36,120 nucleotides of DNA from contig DAHUYO010000033.1 in the NCBI GenBank assembly GCA_027315185.1, forward strand, positions 1 to 36,120. Direction: 5' to 3'. This document shows positions 16,676 to 24,861 of this stretch, piece by piece. The DNA comes from Acidobacteriota bacterium (GTDB lineage: Bacteria > Acidobacteriota > Terriglobia > Terriglobales > SCQP01). The position numbers and the translations under genes were made by a program. The notes beneath the pieces are model-generated. The model did not search any database. It saw only the letters and a list, made by a program, of their open reading frames with translations, and was not told the origin of the DNA. Within the stretch, counting starts at the first letter, position 1. Each line of letters opens with the position of its first letter.

Positions 16676-18321
16676 CCGCCAACCGGCGCCGATTCGCCGG
16701 CCGCGCCGGACCAGGCGGCGGCCGAAACGCCGCAGAGGTGCACGCGAACGCCGAGAACGGCGAGCATGGCGGCCTTCACGGCCAGCGCCTCGCTGGCGCG
16801 CTCGGCCGGGACATAGACGATATTCACGTGGTTGGCGCGGTGGCGGGCCATGAAGCCGTCGCGCGAAACGCCATCGAAGACGGCGTTGACCAGCGGCCAC
16901 TGCGGCGTGGTGTTGCGCCAGCGCCGCGCGATCTCCGCCTCCGGCAGCTCCACCACCGTGCCCAGGCCGATGTCGGCGTGCAGCGCGCCGCCGGCGACGA
17001 ACACGCGGCTCCAGACAATGCGTCCCGGGCGGCCGACGCCCTTCAGCGAACCGCCGCCCAAGGGAAAATACATCGCCGGCTGCCGTTCGCTGACCGCTCC
17101 GGCGTAGCCGCCGCGCAGATGATTCGGGGGTGCGGCGCCGGAGATTTGCAGCACCCAGACGAAGCCTTCCCCGCCCAGGTAGGCGCAGCGCTCTCCCCAG
17201 CGGACATCGTGCAACGTGGTGGTCGGGTCCAGGCCCAGCGCCCGCCAGCAGCGATGGGTGATCAGCGCGTCCACGCCCGCGCCTTCGTCCACCTCATTGC
17301 AGTGCGGCAGCGGCCGGCCGGCGTAGAGTTCCGCGCCGCCATCCTCGCCCCGCACCGGGGGACGGTCGGCGTTGTTCAGCAGCCCCTCGGCGAGATCCGA
17401 GGCCGGAACGAGGTCCTTCAACCCCTGCTGATACTGGATGCCGATGGCGTCGCAGCCGAATTCCGCCGCCATGCGCAGCGCGGCGATATACATCTTGCAC
17501 TGCTGGTGGATTTGCCCGTCGGTGAGGTCCGCGGCCTCGTCGCCGCCGGTGCGGAATTGCAGGCCCCGCCGGTCCAGCCAGGCCCGCACCGCTTGCGCCT
17601 CGGCATCCGGGATGGTCCGCATCCGCGCCACCAAGGCGGATTGGCTCAGCCGCTCCTTGTACACGCCCAGCGGATTCAGCAGCTCGTCGTCAATGATGGC
17701 GTTGTACATCCCCATGCAGCCCTCATCGAAGACGCCCAGGATCGCCTTGCGCCGCCGCAGCTCCGCCGCCAGCTCCTCGCCCCGCCGCCGCGCCTCCGCC
17801 GGCAAGGTTGCGGCGTCGAGGGGCTGAACGTGCGAAAGATCGTGCGTAACCCGCCCGTCCTTAATCCATTCCCGCAGCCCGCGTAGAAACCATGCATCGC
17901 GGAAGTCCTCGCTCCATAGAGTGCTGTAGGAAACGCCCGCCTTGACCAGCGAGCCGTTCAGGTTCAGCAGCCCGACCAGCCCCGGCCACTGCCCGGACCA
18001 ATTGGCCACGGTCAGGATGGGCCCGCGGTGACTGCGCAGGCCGGGCAGCACATGGTGCGTGTACTGCCATGCGGCGGTGGCGCAGACCAACGGCGTCTCC
18101 GGCGGTATCGCGGCGAAGACATCCATCCCCATCCGCTGGCTGGAGATGAAGCCGTGGCCCGCCGCCGCATCCACGGGAAAGGCGCGCCGCAGGGCAACGC
18201 CCTCGGCTTGGAAGCACGCCGTCAACTGGCGCTCCAACTGCTCCTGCGCCGGCCAACATGTTTGGTTCGCCGCCAATCGCAGATCACCGCTTGTCACCAG
18301 CACCGCCTCGCGTATCGCCAT
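16672..18321 (-). CDS. L-fucose/L-arabinose isomerase-family protein
   Basis: The 549-residue protein resembles the L-fucose isomerase family, which interconverts aldoses and ketoses with a divalent metal. The clearest signature is FDEGCMGMYNAIIDDELLNPLGVYKERLSQSAL (residues about 195-227), close to fucose-isomerase-like enzymes. A second is IGIQYQQGLKDLVPASDLAEGLLNN (about 300-325) with following acidic residues. The C-terminal region (HLRGGYAGAVSERQPAMYFPLGGGSLKG...) matches the family's C-terminal domain. E. coli FucI has 591 residues, so the size fits. No other sugar-catabolism genes adjoin it, so the real substrate is unknown. The ATG at 18319-18321 is preceded by a GGGAGAGGTGA ribosome-binding site. 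The gene converges on the first VapC and lies inside the accessory stretch. Confidence 0.72.
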   Translation of the reverse strand: MAIREAVLVTSGDLRLAANQTCWPAQEQLERQLTACFQAEGVALRRAFPVDAAAGHGFISSQRMGMDVFAAIPPETPLVCATAAWQYTHHVLPGLRSHRGPILTVANWSGQWPGLVGLLNLNGSLVKAGVSYSTLWSEDFRDAWFLRGLREWIKDGRVTHDLSHVQPLDAATLPAEARRRGEELAAELRRRKAILGVFDEGCMGMYNAIIDDELLNPLGVYKERLSQSALVARMRTIPDAEAQAVRAWLDRRGLQFRTGGDEAADLTDGQIHQQCKMYIAALRMAAEFGCDAIGIQYQQGLKDLVPASDLAEGLLNNADRPPVRGEDGGAELYAGRPLPHCNEVDEGAGVDALITHRCWRALGLDPTTTLHDVRWGERCAYLGGEGFVWVLQISGAAPPNHLRGGYAGAVSERQPAMYFPLGGGSLKGVGRPGRIVWSRVFVAGGALHADIGLGTVVELPEAEIARRWRNTTPQWPLVNAVFDGVSRDGFMARHRANHVNIVYVPAERASEALAVKAAMLAVLGVRVHLCGVSAAAWSGAAGESAPVGG

Positions 18322-18398
18322 TCACCTCTCCCGTTGCCCGAGCCCGCGCCGCCGGCCGCAACATTACGCCGGCACCGCGCCCAAAGGCTTAGGATAGG

Positions 18399-18421
18399 CC
18401 GCTCAGGCCAAAAGGCGCGGG
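18399..18421 (-). repeat. Partial copy of the dispersed repeat core
   Basis: On the minus strand this reads CGCGCCTTTTGGCCTGAGCG, close to the first 20 bases of the core at 27501 (CGCGCCTTTTGCCCGGAGCG). The matching second half of the hairpin is absent. It lies about 50 bases from the second module of copy B and in the same orientation, suggesting tandem or nested insertion. Confidence 0.35.
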
Positions 18422-18467
18422 CGTGTGCGCTCCGCGGGAACGCGGCCCGGCGAACGGACGTGTCCCA

Positions 18468-18630
18468 TTTTGCCTGGCGCGGGCCCCGGAGCGGCTCGGG
18501 ATCGCGCCACCGGCCCGCGCGCGGATTCCGGAACGCCGCCGGCGGAAACGCCGGCGCCGCCGCCCGCCCCGCGGCACGTCGCACCCTTTGCGCGCCGATT
18601 TTGCCCCAAGCGCAAACGGCGCAACCTCCG
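18468..18630 (-). repeat. Dispersed intergenic repeat, copy B (both modules)
   Basis: The hairpin core is at 18592-18622 (minus strand: GCGCCGTTTGC, loop, GCAAAATCGGCGC), preceded by CGCGGAGGTT. The second module is at 18468-18496 (minus strand CCGGGGCCCGCGCCAGGCAAAA). Spacing between modules is similar to copy A. Here the repeat lies upstream of two divergent genes rather than downstream of a stop codon. Confidence 0.72.
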
Positions 18631-18700
18631 CGAAGCGCCGGCTGCGGGTATATTGCTGGAAAGCGGGATTGCGCTGGGCGCACCCCGCACCGCGCAGCGA

Positions 18701-20788
18701 ATGACGCAGCCCCCCAGCCACGACCTTCCCGCGCAGGACCTGGCTCCCGGAGCGTCGGCCGCCCCGCGCCTGCCGCGCGCATGGTATGCGGCGGAGCTGG
18801 AAGTTTTTGTCCGCAGCGAGGCGAGCCAGATCCTCGGCGCGCTGGCGGCGAATGCGGAAACCGAAATCGTGCAAGAGCAGCGCGATGCGTGGGGCGACGA
18901 GATCGAGGTTTTGCAGGCCGCGCTCGAAGGGAGAACGGGCCTCATCTGCCTCGAGTACAACATCCCGCGCATGGGACGGCGCGCCGACGCCGTCGTGCTA
19001 ACCGGCGGCGCGGTCTGGGTGCTGGAGTTTAAAACCGGCCCCAGCGGCGTGGCGGCACAGGCGCGCGCCGAGGATCTCGAGCAGGTCTGGGATTATGCCC
19101 TGGACCTCAAAAATTTCCACGCCGGCAGCCACGCGGCGACGGTGATCCCGATCGTGGTTTACGGCGACGCTGGGCCGCGCGCGGGGCCACCCGCGGTACC
19201 ACCCTCGGAACCATTCACGGAGCCATGGGTCCGGGATGATGACGGCGCGTACCGGCCGGTGGCGATCGCCGCCGGCGACCTTCGCGCCGTGCTGGCCGGC
19301 CCCCCGCCCGCCCCGCCGATTGCGGTACTGGATGTTGCGGCCTGGCTGGAGGCTTCCTACCAGCCGACGCCCACGATCATCGAAGCCGCGCGGGCGCTCT
19401 ACGCCCGGCACTCGGTTGCATCCATCGCCCGCTCGGACGCCGGCGCGAAAAACCTCCATGTCACCTCCGAGCGCATCTTGCACCTGGCTCGGGGGGCGAT
19501 GAGGCAGGGTGAAAAGACCATCTGCTTCGTGACCGGCGTACCGGGGGCGGGCAAGACGCTGGTGGGGTTGAATCTCGCCACCCAGCGCGTCGCCGGCGGC
19601 GGCGCTGAGCCGAACGCGGTGTTTCTTTCCGGAAATGGCCCGCTGGTCGCGGTGCTGCGGGAGGCGCTGGCGCAGGATGAGTGGCTGCGCGCCCGCGCCC
19701 GCGGCCAAATCGTTCGCAAAGGGCGCGTGCGGAAGAATGTCGAGTCTTTCATTCAAAACGTGCATCACTTTCGCGATGAAGGACTGCGCGACCCTCGCCC
19801 GCCGGCGGAGCGGATGGTGATCTTCGACGAGGCGCAGCGGGCCTGGGATCTCCGCAAGACCGCCGACTTCATGCGCCGGCGCAAGCGCCAAGCCAATTTC
19901 CAGCGTTCCGAACCCGAGTTTTTGATCTCCTGCATGGACCGCCATGAGGATTGGGCGGTCATCGTTTGCCTGGTCGGCGCCGGGCAGGAAATCAACACCG
20001 GCGAGGCGGGCATCCAGGAATGGCTGCGTGCGCTCGCCGGATTTCCGCGCTGGCAGGCTCATGTATCCGCGCGGCTGGCGGAAACCGAGCCTGGCGCGCG
20101 GGAGCCGATGGAGCGGTTGCGCGCGGACGGCCGGCTGCACGACGACGAGGCATTACACCTGGCGGTCTCCATGCGATCCTTCCGGGCCGAACATATGTTC
20201 GCCTTTGTGCAAGCGGCACTGGAGCTGGACGAAGGCAGCGCGCGCGCGGCGCTCGCCAGGCTGGCGCGGTACCCGATCGTCCTGACCCGAAACCTGGATG
20301 CGGCCAAGCGGTGGGTGCGGCAGCAGGCACGCGGCAGCGACCGCTATGGCTTGCTAGCCTCGTCAAAGGCGCAGCGCCTGAAGCCGCATGCGATTGACGT
20401 GCGCGTGGACATCAACCCGGTGCATTGGTTTTTGCATGGCCGCGAGGACACGCGCTCCAGTTACTACCTGGAGGACGCCGCAACCGAGTTTCAGGTGCAG
20501 GGCCTGGAGCTGGACTGGGCCTGCGTGACCTGGGACGGCGACCTGCGGCGCAGCGGCGCGGGCTGGGAGTTTCATGATTTTCGCGGCAAGCGCTGGACGA
20601 CCGTGCGCCAGGAAGCCAGTCGCCGCTATCTCCTCAACGCCTACCGTGTTCTGCTCACGCGCGCGCGCCAAGGACTGGCGATTTTCGTGCCGCCGGGTGA
20701 CGCCGGCGATCCAACCCGCCGGCCGGAGCTCTACGACCCAACCTTTCGTTACCTTGAGGCGCTGGGCCTGCCCGTGCTGACGGGCTAA
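18701..20788 (+). CDS. DUF2075-type SF1 helicase with predicted N-terminal PD-(D/E)xK nuclease
   Basis: The 695-residue protein has two parts. Residues about 60-125 hold a nuclease-like pattern: E85 (CLEYNIPR), D96 (RRADAVVL) and E109-F-K111 (WVLEFKTG), the arrangement of PD-(D/E)xK enzymes. Residues about 270-690 form a superfamily 1 helicase/ATPase: Walker A GVPGAGKT (about 279-286), motif II FDEAQ (375-379), VGAGQEINTGE (motif III region), motif V-like QVQGLELDWACV and motif VI-like LNAYRVLLTRARQG. This fits the DUF2075/Schlafen group 3-like helicase family. It probably acts on DNA or RNA in the cytoplasm. A role in defence against foreign nucleic acid is inferred from architecture and toxin-antitoxin neighbours, not shown. 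The ATG 18701 start excludes the upstream repeat. Confidence 0.85.
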   Translation: MTQPPSHDLPAQDLAPGASAAPRLPRAWYAAELEVFVRSEASQILGALAANAETEIVQEQRDAWGDEIEVLQAALEGRTGLICLEYNIPRMGRRADAVVLTGGAVWVLEFKTGPSGVAAQARAEDLEQVWDYALDLKNFHAGSHAATVIPIVVYGDAGPRAGPPAVPPSEPFTEPWVRDDDGAYRPVAIAAGDLRAVLAGPPPAPPIAVLDVAAWLEASYQPTPTIIEAARALYARHSVASIARSDAGAKNLHVTSERILHLARGAMRQGEKTICFVTGVPGAGKTLVGLNLATQRVAGGGAEPNAVFLSGNGPLVAVLREALAQDEWLRARARGQIVRKGRVRKNVESFIQNVHHFRDEGLRDPRPPAERMVIFDEAQRAWDLRKTADFMRRRKRQANFQRSEPEFLISCMDRHEDWAVIVCLVGAGQEINTGEAGIQEWLRALAGFPRWQAHVSARLAETEPGAREPMERLRADGRLHDDEALHLAVSMRSFRAEHMFAFVQAALELDEGSARAALARLARYPIVLTRNLDAAKRWVRQQARGSDRYGLLASSKAQRLKPHAIDVRVDINPVHWFLHGREDTRSSYYLEDAATEFQVQGLELDWACVTWDGDLRRSGAGWEFHDFRGKRWTTVRQEASRRYLLNAYRVLLTRARQGLAIFVPPGDAGDPTRRPELYDPTFRYLEALGLPVLTG

Positions 20789-20836
20789 GGCGCTGGCGGC
20801 AGCGCGGGAAAAACGGCCGAGGACGGGCAGGGATCA

Positions 20837-20850
20837 GGCTGGCGCCAGCC
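20837..20850. terminator. Perfect 14-bp palindrome between convergent genes
   Basis: GGCTGGCGCCAGCC is exactly self-complementary and lies in the 71-bp gap between the convergent helicase (stop 20788) and glycerate kinase (stop 20860) genes. It could form a hairpin in either transcript and serve as a bidirectional terminator, although no U-tract follows on either side. Confidence 0.45.
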
Positions 20851-20859
20851 AGCCGTCCG

Positions 20860-22212
20860 TTATGCCAGCAAGCGGAGGTCGCGGAGATTGTTGCCGGTCG
20901 GGCCGGTTGCGATCGCGTCTCCCGTAGCCGCCAAGAGGGGATAGGCGTCAAAGCGCGCCAGCGCCTGGGCGACATTGTATCCGGCGGCGCCGGCGCGGGC
21001 GGCCGTGCCGCCGTCCACGCAGGCGCCGGCGGCGGGGCTGTTGCCGTCCACGCCGTCGGCGCCGAGGCTGAGGACGCAGGCGTCGCTTCCCGCGATGGAT
21101 TGGGCGCAGTACAGGGCGAAGGCTTGGTTGCGGCCGCCGCGGCCCGGCGTCCCCTCCACCTTGACCAGCACTTCGCCGCCGGCAATGATGCAGGCGTTCG
21201 GGCGGCCGCGCTTCGCCGCCGCCAGGCGCTCCAGCAGAAAATCCGCCGCGCGGCGGTATTCCCATTCGTCGGCGTCGTCCACGATGTCCGGCGCCAGGCC
21301 CGCCGCCTGCGCCTGCCGCGCCGCCTCGGTTTGCAATCCGGCATTGTCCATCAGGACATGCCAACTGGAGCGGGCGAACCGGACGTCGCCCGGCTTTGGC
21401 GTCTCCTGGCCGCTTGGCGCAAGCAGCGCAGCCGTGACCGCCGCGCGCAACGCCAGGCGGTGCTCCTGGAGGATGCGGCCGCAATCCGCCAGCGTGCTGG
21501 GATCGGGACATGTAGGGCCGGAGGAGATGGAGCTGAAATCGCCGGATGGAACGTCCGACAACAGCAGAGACACCTGGTCTGTCCCCGGAGGCGCCGCCAG
21601 CGCCAGACGCCCGCCTTTGAGGGCGGAAAGATGCTTGCGCACGGCGTTGATGGCGCCGATCGGCGCGCCGCTATGGACCAAGGAGCGGTGGGTCTGGCGC
21701 AGATCTTCGAGCGCCAATCCCGGCAACGGCTCCTCCGCCAATGCCGATCCGCCGCCGGAGATCAGATAGACGCTCAAACCGCCGGGCGGCGTCGCCGCCA
21801 CCGCCCGCCGCAGCGCCATGGCCGCGATCAAGCTACCCTGGTTCGGTTCGGGATGGCCGCCGAGGTATTGCTCAATGCCGCGCGGAGCGATCTCCGGCTG
21901 GTCCCACGCCGCTGCCGGCGCCACCACCACGCCGCGCACTTTTTCCGCCGCCGGCGGCGGTGCGGCGTCCATTAGCGGCGCCAGCGCTTGCAGCGCTCCG
22001 CGCATCATCGGCGCCGCCGCCTTGCCCAGCGCCGCCAGCGTGATGCCCGGGCAGGCGCGAAGGTCCCACCGCCGTCCGGCGATGGACAACGCCGCGCCGT
22101 CGCACGCAACCGCTTCCCGCACCAAGCGCTCCGGCGCCAGCGCCCCCAGCGTCTCCAGCGCGATGCGGCGCAGCATCGCCCGCTTCCGCGCCGCTGCCTC
22201 GGCGGTGAACAT
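20860..22212 (-). CDS. Glycerate 2-kinase (DUF4147/MOFRL family)
   Basis: The 450-residue enzyme probably phosphorylates D-glycerate to 2-phosphoglycerate. N-terminal DUF4147 landmarks include LAALGKAAAPMM near residue 70, GGHPEPNQGSLIAAMA near 140, YLISGGGSALAEEPLPG near 175 and GAPIGAINAVRKHLSALKGGRLA near 215. The C-terminal MOFRL domain has IIAGGEVLVKVEGTPGRGGRNQAFAL and LSLGADGVDGNSPAAGACVDG. Length and order match the family. The open frame continues about 155 codons upstream, but that part overlaps the divergent toxin-antitoxin genes and is low-complexity. ATG 22210-22212 is taken as the start. No hydroxypyruvate reductase or glycerate importer is adjacent, so its pathway is uncertain. 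Confidence 0.9.
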   Translation of the reverse strand: MFTAEAAARKRAMLRRIALETLGALAPERLVREAVACDGAALSIAGRRWDLRACPGITLAALGKAAAPMMRGALQALAPLMDAAPPPAAEKVRGVVVAPAAAWDQPEIAPRGIEQYLGGHPEPNQGSLIAAMALRRAVAATPPGGLSVYLISGGGSALAEEPLPGLALEDLRQTHRSLVHSGAPIGAINAVRKHLSALKGGRLALAAPPGTDQVSLLLSDVPSGDFSSISSGPTCPDPSTLADCGRILQEHRLALRAAVTAALLAPSGQETPKPGDVRFARSSWHVLMDNAGLQTEAARQAQAAGLAPDIVDDADEWEYRRAADFLLERLAAAKRGRPNACIIAGGEVLVKVEGTPGRGGRNQAFALYCAQSIAGSDACVLSLGADGVDGNSPAAGACVDGGTAARAGAAGYNVAQALARFDAYPLLAATGDAIATGPTGNNLRDLRLLA

Positions 22213-22291
22213 CCATCGAGCGTACACCGCGGGAGGTTGGGTAATAGGGGTTTGGGGGAATACGAATTCCGCGCTTGCTGCCAGTCCCCCG

Positions 22292-22318
22292 GCCAGTGCT
22301 GGCTGCATGTTGACATGC
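22292..22318. promoter_or_regulatory. Two inverted repeats at the vapBC (second module) promoter, likely operator
   Basis: GCCAG-TG-CTGGC (22292-22303) is followed by GCATGT-TG-ACATGC (22305-22318). Both are short perfect inverted repeats with 2-bp centres, the size expected for ribbon-helix-helix dimers. The second overlaps the -35 box, so antitoxin binding there would block transcription. The word CATGC recurs several times between this site and the antitoxin start. Confidence 0.55.
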
Positions 22319-22338
22319 GCTGCACATGCGTTCATGCT
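22310..22338 (+). promoter_or_regulatory. Candidate sigma-70-type promoter of the second vapBC module
   Basis: TTGACA at 22310-22315 is a perfect -35 hexamer, followed after 17 bases by CATGCT (22333-22338), a weak -10 match. The -10 ends six bases before the antitoxin ATG, so this arrangement would give a leaderless or nearly leaderless message. TAAATG at 22338-22343 is an alternative but would be too far downstream. Confidence 0.4.
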
Positions 22339-22344
22339 AAATGC

Positions 22345-22575
22345 ATGAGCAGCATGGTGCAGATCCGTAACGTGCCCGAGGCGCTGCATCGCCGGCTCAA
22401 ATCTCGGGCCGCCCTGGCGGGGATGTCCCTTTCCGATTACCTGCTGCGTGAGATTCGGCAGGCCGCGGAAAGGCCCACGGTGGAAGAACTGCGTGCGCGA
22501 TTGCGCAGCCGCCCGCAAGCGTTCCCTTTGCCCGAGCCGGCGGATGCGGTGCGGGCCGAGCGGGATCGCGAGTGA
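22345..22575 (+). CDS. FitA/VapB-like ribbon-helix-helix antitoxin (second module)
   Basis: The 76-residue protein begins MSSMVQIRNVPEALHRRLKS, the DNA-binding strand and first helix of FitA-type antitoxins, followed by GMSLSDYLLREIRQAAE. The tail (TVEELRARL...) would bind the toxin. MVQIRNVP is the typical family start, so initiation at the internal ATG three codons later is also possible. The stop overlaps the toxin's GTG start (GTGA). The inverted repeats upstream are plausible autoregulatory operators. It is not obviously a duplicate of the first module: the two antitoxins share only the fold. Confidence 0.9.
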   Translation: MSSMVQIRNVPEALHRRLKSRAALAGMSLSDYLLREIRQAAERPTVEELRARLRSRPQAFPLPEPADAVRAERDRE

Positions 22576-22964
22576 TCGTCGTTGACGCGTCGGTTCTGCT
22601 GGAGTTGCTCCTCCGCACCCCCAGCACGAAAACGGCCGAGGGTCGCCTGTTCGCATCGCGGGAAACGCTCCACGCACCCCACCTGCTGGACCTGGAAATC
22701 GCCCAGGTTCTCCGCCGGTACGCCGCGTCCGGCGCGGTTCCAGCCGAGCGCGGCGCCATGGCTCTCGCCGACCTGGCGGACTTTCCCGTGCGCCGCTATG
22801 CGCACGACGTTCTTTTGCCGCGCATCTGGGAGTTGCGGGCGAATCTTACCGCCTACGACGCAGCCTACGTGGCGTTAGCCGAGGCGCTCGATGCTCGCCT
22901 GCTGACCCGGGACGGACGCTTAGCTCGGGCCCGGGGACATCACGCCCGCATTGAACTGCTGTAG
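22572..22964 (+). CDS. PIN-domain toxin, VapC-like ribonuclease (second module)
   Basis: The 130-residue PIN-domain protein shows the expected acidic ligands: D5 in MIVVDASVLLELLL, E in LLDLEIAQVLRRY (about residue 39), D in AYDAAYVALAEAL (about 97) and D in LLTRDGRLARARG (about 115). Predicted action is Mg-dependent RNA cleavage that slows growth when antitoxin is lost. Translation starts at GTG overlapping the antitoxin stop, as in the first module. The gene ends about 70 bases before the 3' end of tRNA-Ser, which is on the opposite strand. Confidence 0.9.
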   Translation: MIVVDASVLLELLLRTPSTKTAEGRLFASRETLHAPHLLDLEIAQVLRRYAASGAVPAERGAMALADLADFPVRRYAHDVLLPRIWELRANLTAYDAAYVALAEALDARLLTRDGRLARARGHHARIELL

Positions 22965-23032
22965 GGCCGGCCGGCAGTCTTCACCCCCGCGCCGGCCCGA
23001 AACCCGCCGGCGCTTGCGGCCCCGTATCGCGG

Positions 23033-23122
<90 letters not shown>

Positions 23123-23224
23123 GCAGGGTTTCGGCTTACTGAATTGTAGACGTTTTGCGCGGCTTGCCGGCCCCCGCTCCATTCGCCCGAACGGCGCTGG
23201 TATCCCCTTTCGGGTCAGCGGGCC

Positions 23225-23240
23225 CCGGACGGAGGTCCGG
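23225..23240. repeat. 6-bp-arm hairpin upstream of pntA
   Basis: CCGGAC-GGAG-GTCCGG forms a perfect 6-bp stem with a 4-base loop, 125 bases before the pntA start in the 242-bp gap after tRNA-Ser. The loop carries GGAG. No sigma-70 promoter pair is obvious nearby, so its role is unknown. Confidence 0.3.
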
Positions 23241-23364
23241 TGGCGGGCGGGGCGCGGGATTGGCCCACCGCGGAAAGGCGTCACAGGTTCCCGCACGCAT
23301 GGCGGCAAATCACAGTACAATGCGAGGCGAACCCGTACCGTAGGGTGGAGCGAGGCAAGACGAA

Positions 23365-24543
23365 ATGTTGGTTGGTGCGCCGCGCGAAATCTATCCTGGC
23401 GAGCGCCGCGTGGCGCTGACGCCGTCCGTAATTCTCACGCTTGCCAAAGCCGGCTTGGATGTCGCCATTGAGCATGGCGCCGGCGCCGAGGCCGGCTACA
23501 GCGACGAGGATTTCGCGGCGAAAGGGGCGCGGGTGCTGCCCAGCCGCGAGGAACTGTTCCGCGCGGCGGACATCATCGTACAAGTGTTGGGGCCCGGGGC
23601 GAACGACAAGAATTGGGCCGGCGATCTGCCGCTGTTGCGCCGCGGGCAAATTCTGGTCGCGTTTCTGCGCCCGCTGGGTGCGCTGGAGACGGTGCAGGCC
23701 TTGGCGCAAACCGGGGTGGATGCATTCGCAATCGAACTGATGCCGCGGGTGACGCGGGCGCAAAACATGGACGCCCTTTCCGCGATGTCCACGGTCGCCG
23801 GCTACAAGGCGGTGCTGCTGGCGGCGAGCACGCTGCCGCGGCTGTTTCCGATGATGACCACGGCGGCGGGAACCATCACGCCGGCGCGCGTGCTGGTGAT
23901 CGGCGCCGGGGTGGCGGGGTTGCAGGCGATCGCGACGGCGCGGCGCTTGGGAGCGGTGGTTTCCGCCTATGACGTGCGCCCGGCGGTGAAGGAGCAGATC
24001 CAGAGCCTGGGCGCGCGCTTCGTGGAGCTGCCCGTGGAGGTGGAAAACGCCCAGGACGCGGGCGGGTACGCCCGGGCGCAGGATGAAAGCTTCTACCGCC
24101 GCCAGCGGGAACTGCTGGCGCGGGTGGTGGCGGATAGCGACGTGGTCATCACCACGGCGGTGGTTCCCGGGCGGAAAGCCCCGGTGCTGGTGACCGCGGA
24201 CATGGTGCGCGGCATGGCGCCGGGTTCGGTGGTGGTGGACTTGGCGGCGGAACGCGGCGGCAACTGCGAACTGACGCGCGCGGGCGAGACCGCGAGCGAG
24301 CACGGCGTCACCCTGATTGGCCGCTTCAACCTGGCTTCCGAGGTGCCCCACGACGCCAGCCACATGTACGCCCGCAATCTCACCGCCTTTTTAACCCATC
24401 TGGTCCAAAACGGCCAAGCCCGGGTGGAGGCCGACGACGCCATCATCCGCGCCACGTTGCTGACCCACGGGGGCGATATCGCCAGCCCGCAGGTGCGGGA
24501 ATTTTTCCATCTCGGCGCGGCCGTCAGCCAGCAAGCCACCTAA
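23365..24543 (+). CDS. pntA: Proton-translocating NAD(P)+ transhydrogenase, alpha-1 subunit
   Basis: The 392-residue soluble NAD(H)-binding domain I subunit begins with the alanine-dehydrogenase/PNT signature MLVGAPREIYPGERRVALTP. The Rossmann motif VIGAGVAGLQAIATARRLGA is near residues 174-193, with AYDVRPAVKEQIQSLGA after it. The enzyme moves hydride from NADH to NADP+ using the proton gradient, supplying NADPH. In this operon the alpha chain is split: this gene carries only domain I, with the membrane segment in the next gene. GGAG- and GAGG-like sequence lies about 10-20 bases before the ATG. It is the first gene of pntA-pntA2-pntB. Confidence 0.96.
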   Translation: MLVGAPREIYPGERRVALTPSVILTLAKAGLDVAIEHGAGAEAGYSDEDFAAKGARVLPSREELFRAADIIVQVLGPGANDKNWAGDLPLLRRGQILVAFLRPLGALETVQALAQTGVDAFAIELMPRVTRAQNMDALSAMSTVAGYKAVLLAASTLPRLFPMMTTAAGTITPARVLVIGAGVAGLQAIATARRLGAVVSAYDVRPAVKEQIQSLGARFVELPVEVENAQDAGGYARAQDESFYRRQRELLARVVADSDVVITTAVVPGRKAPVLVTADMVRGMAPGSVVVDLAAERGGNCELTRAGETASEHGVTLIGRFNLASEVPHDASHMYARNLTAFLTHLVQNGQARVEADDAIIRATLLTHGGDIASPQVREFFHLGAAVSQQAT

Positions 24544-24564
24544 ACGCGAGAAAGGAGCGCTCCG

Positions 24565-24861
24565 GTGCCTCCCGATTTCCTCTCCAACTTGTTCGTCTTC
24601 ATTCTGGCCGGCTTCGTCGGCTTCGAGGTCATCAAGCGGGTATCGCCCCTGCTGCATACGCCGCTGATGTCGCTGACCAACGCGCTCGACGCGATCGTGG
24701 TGGTGGCGGCGATCACCATCGCGGGCCTGCAAGAAACCCGCCTCGCCGTCGTGCTCGGGGCGATCGCGGTGGCGGCATCATTCAGCAACATGGTGGGCGG
24801 GTTCTTGATCACCGACCGGATGCTGCGGATGTTCAAATCGGGAAGGGCGAAAAAGTCATGA
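24565..24861 (+). CDS. pntA2: NAD(P)+ transhydrogenase, alpha-2 membrane subunit
   Basis: The 98-residue protein has three predicted membrane segments (LFVFILAGFVGFEVI, AIVVVAAITIAGL, VVLGAIAVAASFSNMVGGFLI) and a basic tail. It corresponds to the C-terminal membrane part of the E. coli PntA chain, contributing to the proton channel of domain II. HTPLMSLTNALDAIVV is the conserved family segment. The start is GTG, with AGAAAGGAGC about 10 bases upstream. Its stop overlaps the pntB ATG by four bases (ATGA), indicating coupled translation. Confidence 0.94.
   Translation: MPPDFLSNLFVFILAGFVGFEVIKRVSPLLHTPLMSLTNALDAIVVVAAITIAGLQETRLAVVLGAIAVAASFSNMVGGFLITDRMLRMFKSGRAKKS

Larger units (their letters stand above)
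18322..18700. other. 379-bp divergent intergenic region filled with repeats
   Basis: This gap separates the isomerase-like gene (minus) from the nuclease-helicase gene (plus). An open frame runs through it in phase with the helicase gene, but its translation is Arg/Pro/Ala-rich low complexity and coincides with repeat copy B, so it is not counted as coding. The gap should hold both promoters; no clear -35/-10 pair was seen. The TATATTGC at 18649-18656, just past the repeat, is the only AT-rich patch. Confidence 0.55.

Noticed and set aside
18425-18700. 92-codon N-terminal extension of the nuclease-helicase
   Set aside because: It lies in the dispersed repeat (copy B) and reads as Arg/Pro/Ala low complexity. 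ATG 18701 leads straight into the conserved protein.
22213-22677. 155-codon N-terminal extension of the glycerate kinase
   Set aside because: It overlaps the divergent vapB and vapC genes and does not resemble any kinase N-terminus.
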